Of a stretch of 13,798 nucleotides of DNA, positions 13,254 to 13,798 are shown in pieces. The stretch spans positions 1 through 13,798 of the forward strand of contig CATMIT010000033.1 of assembly GCA_950069165.1 (NCBI GenBank), read 5' to 3'. Origin of the DNA: an uncultured Flavobacteriales bacterium. GTDB lineage: Bacteria; Bacteroidota; Bacteroidia; Flavobacteriales; BACL11. The translations under genes were made by a program, and so were the position numbers. Each line of letters starts with the position of its first letter. The first letter of the stretch is position 1. Under the pieces are notes generated by a model. The model was not told where the DNA came from. It made no database searches and saw only the letters and a program-made list of their open reading frames with translations.

Positions 13254-13798
13254 CTAGGCCACGGCAAGAAGTTCAATGAAGGTATTAAGATCGTCGTCTA
13301 TGGAAGGAAGCAGGGCTTTGACTTTTTCCCACTGTGCCCCCTTAGATAATTCCCATACTAGCTCAAAGTCTTTTTTAAGTTGCACAGCACCGATATCCGC
13401 TGACATACCCTTAAGCTTTAAAGAGAGCACCTGAACTTGTGCAAAGTCTTGTTCCTCTACAGCACCTTTTAACTGCTTTAACTTATCAGGCGCACTTTGT
13501 GAGTAAAGCTCGCAAACCCAGGAAAACAACGCTTTATCCCCCATTATTCGCGCTATCGCATCGTCTTTATCCCAACTCTCTCTCACCTCTCCATTATCTG
13601 GCGCTGGTATATCGCTTAAAGCGTTAGACTCGTTGGCGCTTGTTGAGGTGTCAGTTTCGTTAGTATCGCTGTGACTGCTCATCCGGTCATCCATCGACAC
13701 CTCTTCTTGCACACCGCTACAAGATACTTCTTTATTGATAGCGTTTAGCAGGCTATCCACAAGGGCTGGCGGATCGCTCTTCATTTCGTTGTTACGCT
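13254..13798 (-). CDS. Hpt-like domain protein, C-terminal part (partial at the right edge), phospho-acceptor His missing
   Basis: The frame is open to the window edge. An ATG at 13784 gives 176 residues, but the four in-frame codons before it (Arg-Asn-Asn-Glu) continue without a stop and I see no Shine-Dalgarno, so this is probably the tail of a longer protein such as a hybrid sensor kinase. Residues 1-20 could be the end of a receiver domain, 25-68 form an acidic, Ser/Thr/Asp-rich linker, and 71-175 form a four-helix Hpt-like domain. It begins WDKDDAIARIMGDKALF and has the signature LSLKLKGMSADIGA at 120-133. The usual pattern is AHxLKGxxxxIGA, and Leu122 occupies the histidine position, so phosphotransfer is not expected. 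The higher G+C belongs with the asparaginase fragment. Hpt family likely; intact signalling function unlikely. Confidence 0.7.
   Translation of the reverse strand, partial: RNNEMKSDPPALVDSLLNAINKEVSCSGVQEEVSMDDRMSSHSDTNETDTSTSANESNALSDIPAPDNGEVRESWDKDDAIARIMGDKALFSWVCELYSQSAPDKLKQLKGAVEEQDFAQVQVLSLKLKGMSADIGAVQLKKDFELVWELSKGAQWEKVKALLPSIDDDLNTFIELLAVA

Noticed and set aside
13254..13784. A complete stand-alone Hpt protein starting at the ATG at 13784
   Set aside because: The reading frame stays open to the window edge, no Shine-Dalgarno precedes the ATG, and the N-terminal residues look like the tail of another domain.

Overview
The window is almost entirely a low-GC (about one third G+C by eye), densely packed stretch of a Bacteroidota genome, joined at its right end to a piece that looks like it comes from a different organism. 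The Bacteroidota assignment rests on gene content (Bacteroidota-type LptD, a MlaD/MCE protein next to an amidase with a SPOR-like tail, a split redox pair of membrane Fe-S protein and CCG protein, a family-typical small HAD protein), the lack of clear Shine-Dalgarno sequences, and several TAnnTTTG-type -7 promoter boxes in the gaps.

Layout. Positions 1-4251 (minus strand) form one tight operon read right to left: N-acetylmuramoyl-L-alanine amidase, MlaD-type lipid transport protein, membrane cytochrome-b-like protein with two [4Fe-4S] motifs, small HAD phosphatase, and the N-terminal part of a CCG-domain Fe-S protein that runs off the left edge. Gaps are 12 and 2 nt, then an 8-nt overlap, then 2 nt. 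Head-to-head with it is lptD (4261-6765, plus), the outer-membrane LPS translocon, so this divergent locus is devoted to the cell envelope plus a quinone-linked redox module. lptD converges on a second minus-strand group (6772-10199): ugd, a KdsC-like phosphatase, GDP-L-fucose synthase and an orphan glutamine amidotransferase (pabA/trpG type). Its first three genes make or process activated sugars for surface polysaccharide. A divergent gap separates ugd from a large membrane-anchored patatin-like lipase (10325-12529, plus), which converges, with a 4-nt stop-codon overlap, on the C-terminal end of an E1-beta 2-oxoacid dehydrogenase (minus strand).

That E1 reading frame runs without a break into the N-terminus of a secreted isoaspartyl peptidase/L-asparaginase. 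The join falls inside a 15-nt stretch (12889-12903) that fits both families. To its right the base composition rises to about 45% G+C, a good Shine-Dalgarno appears, and an Hpt-like domain follows: a gammaproteobacterial style, possibly Alteromonas-like. I read this as a chimeric contig rather than a real fusion gene.

I see no CRISPR array, tRNA, rRNA, insertion sequence or recognisable defence cassette, and no gene-free stretch longer than 300 bases. The most unusual biological signal is the CCG protein at the left edge, in which three of the four expected N-terminal cluster cysteines are serine, although its presumed partner keeps all eight ferredoxin cysteines. The Hpt-like domain at the right edge has also lost its phospho-acceptor histidine.
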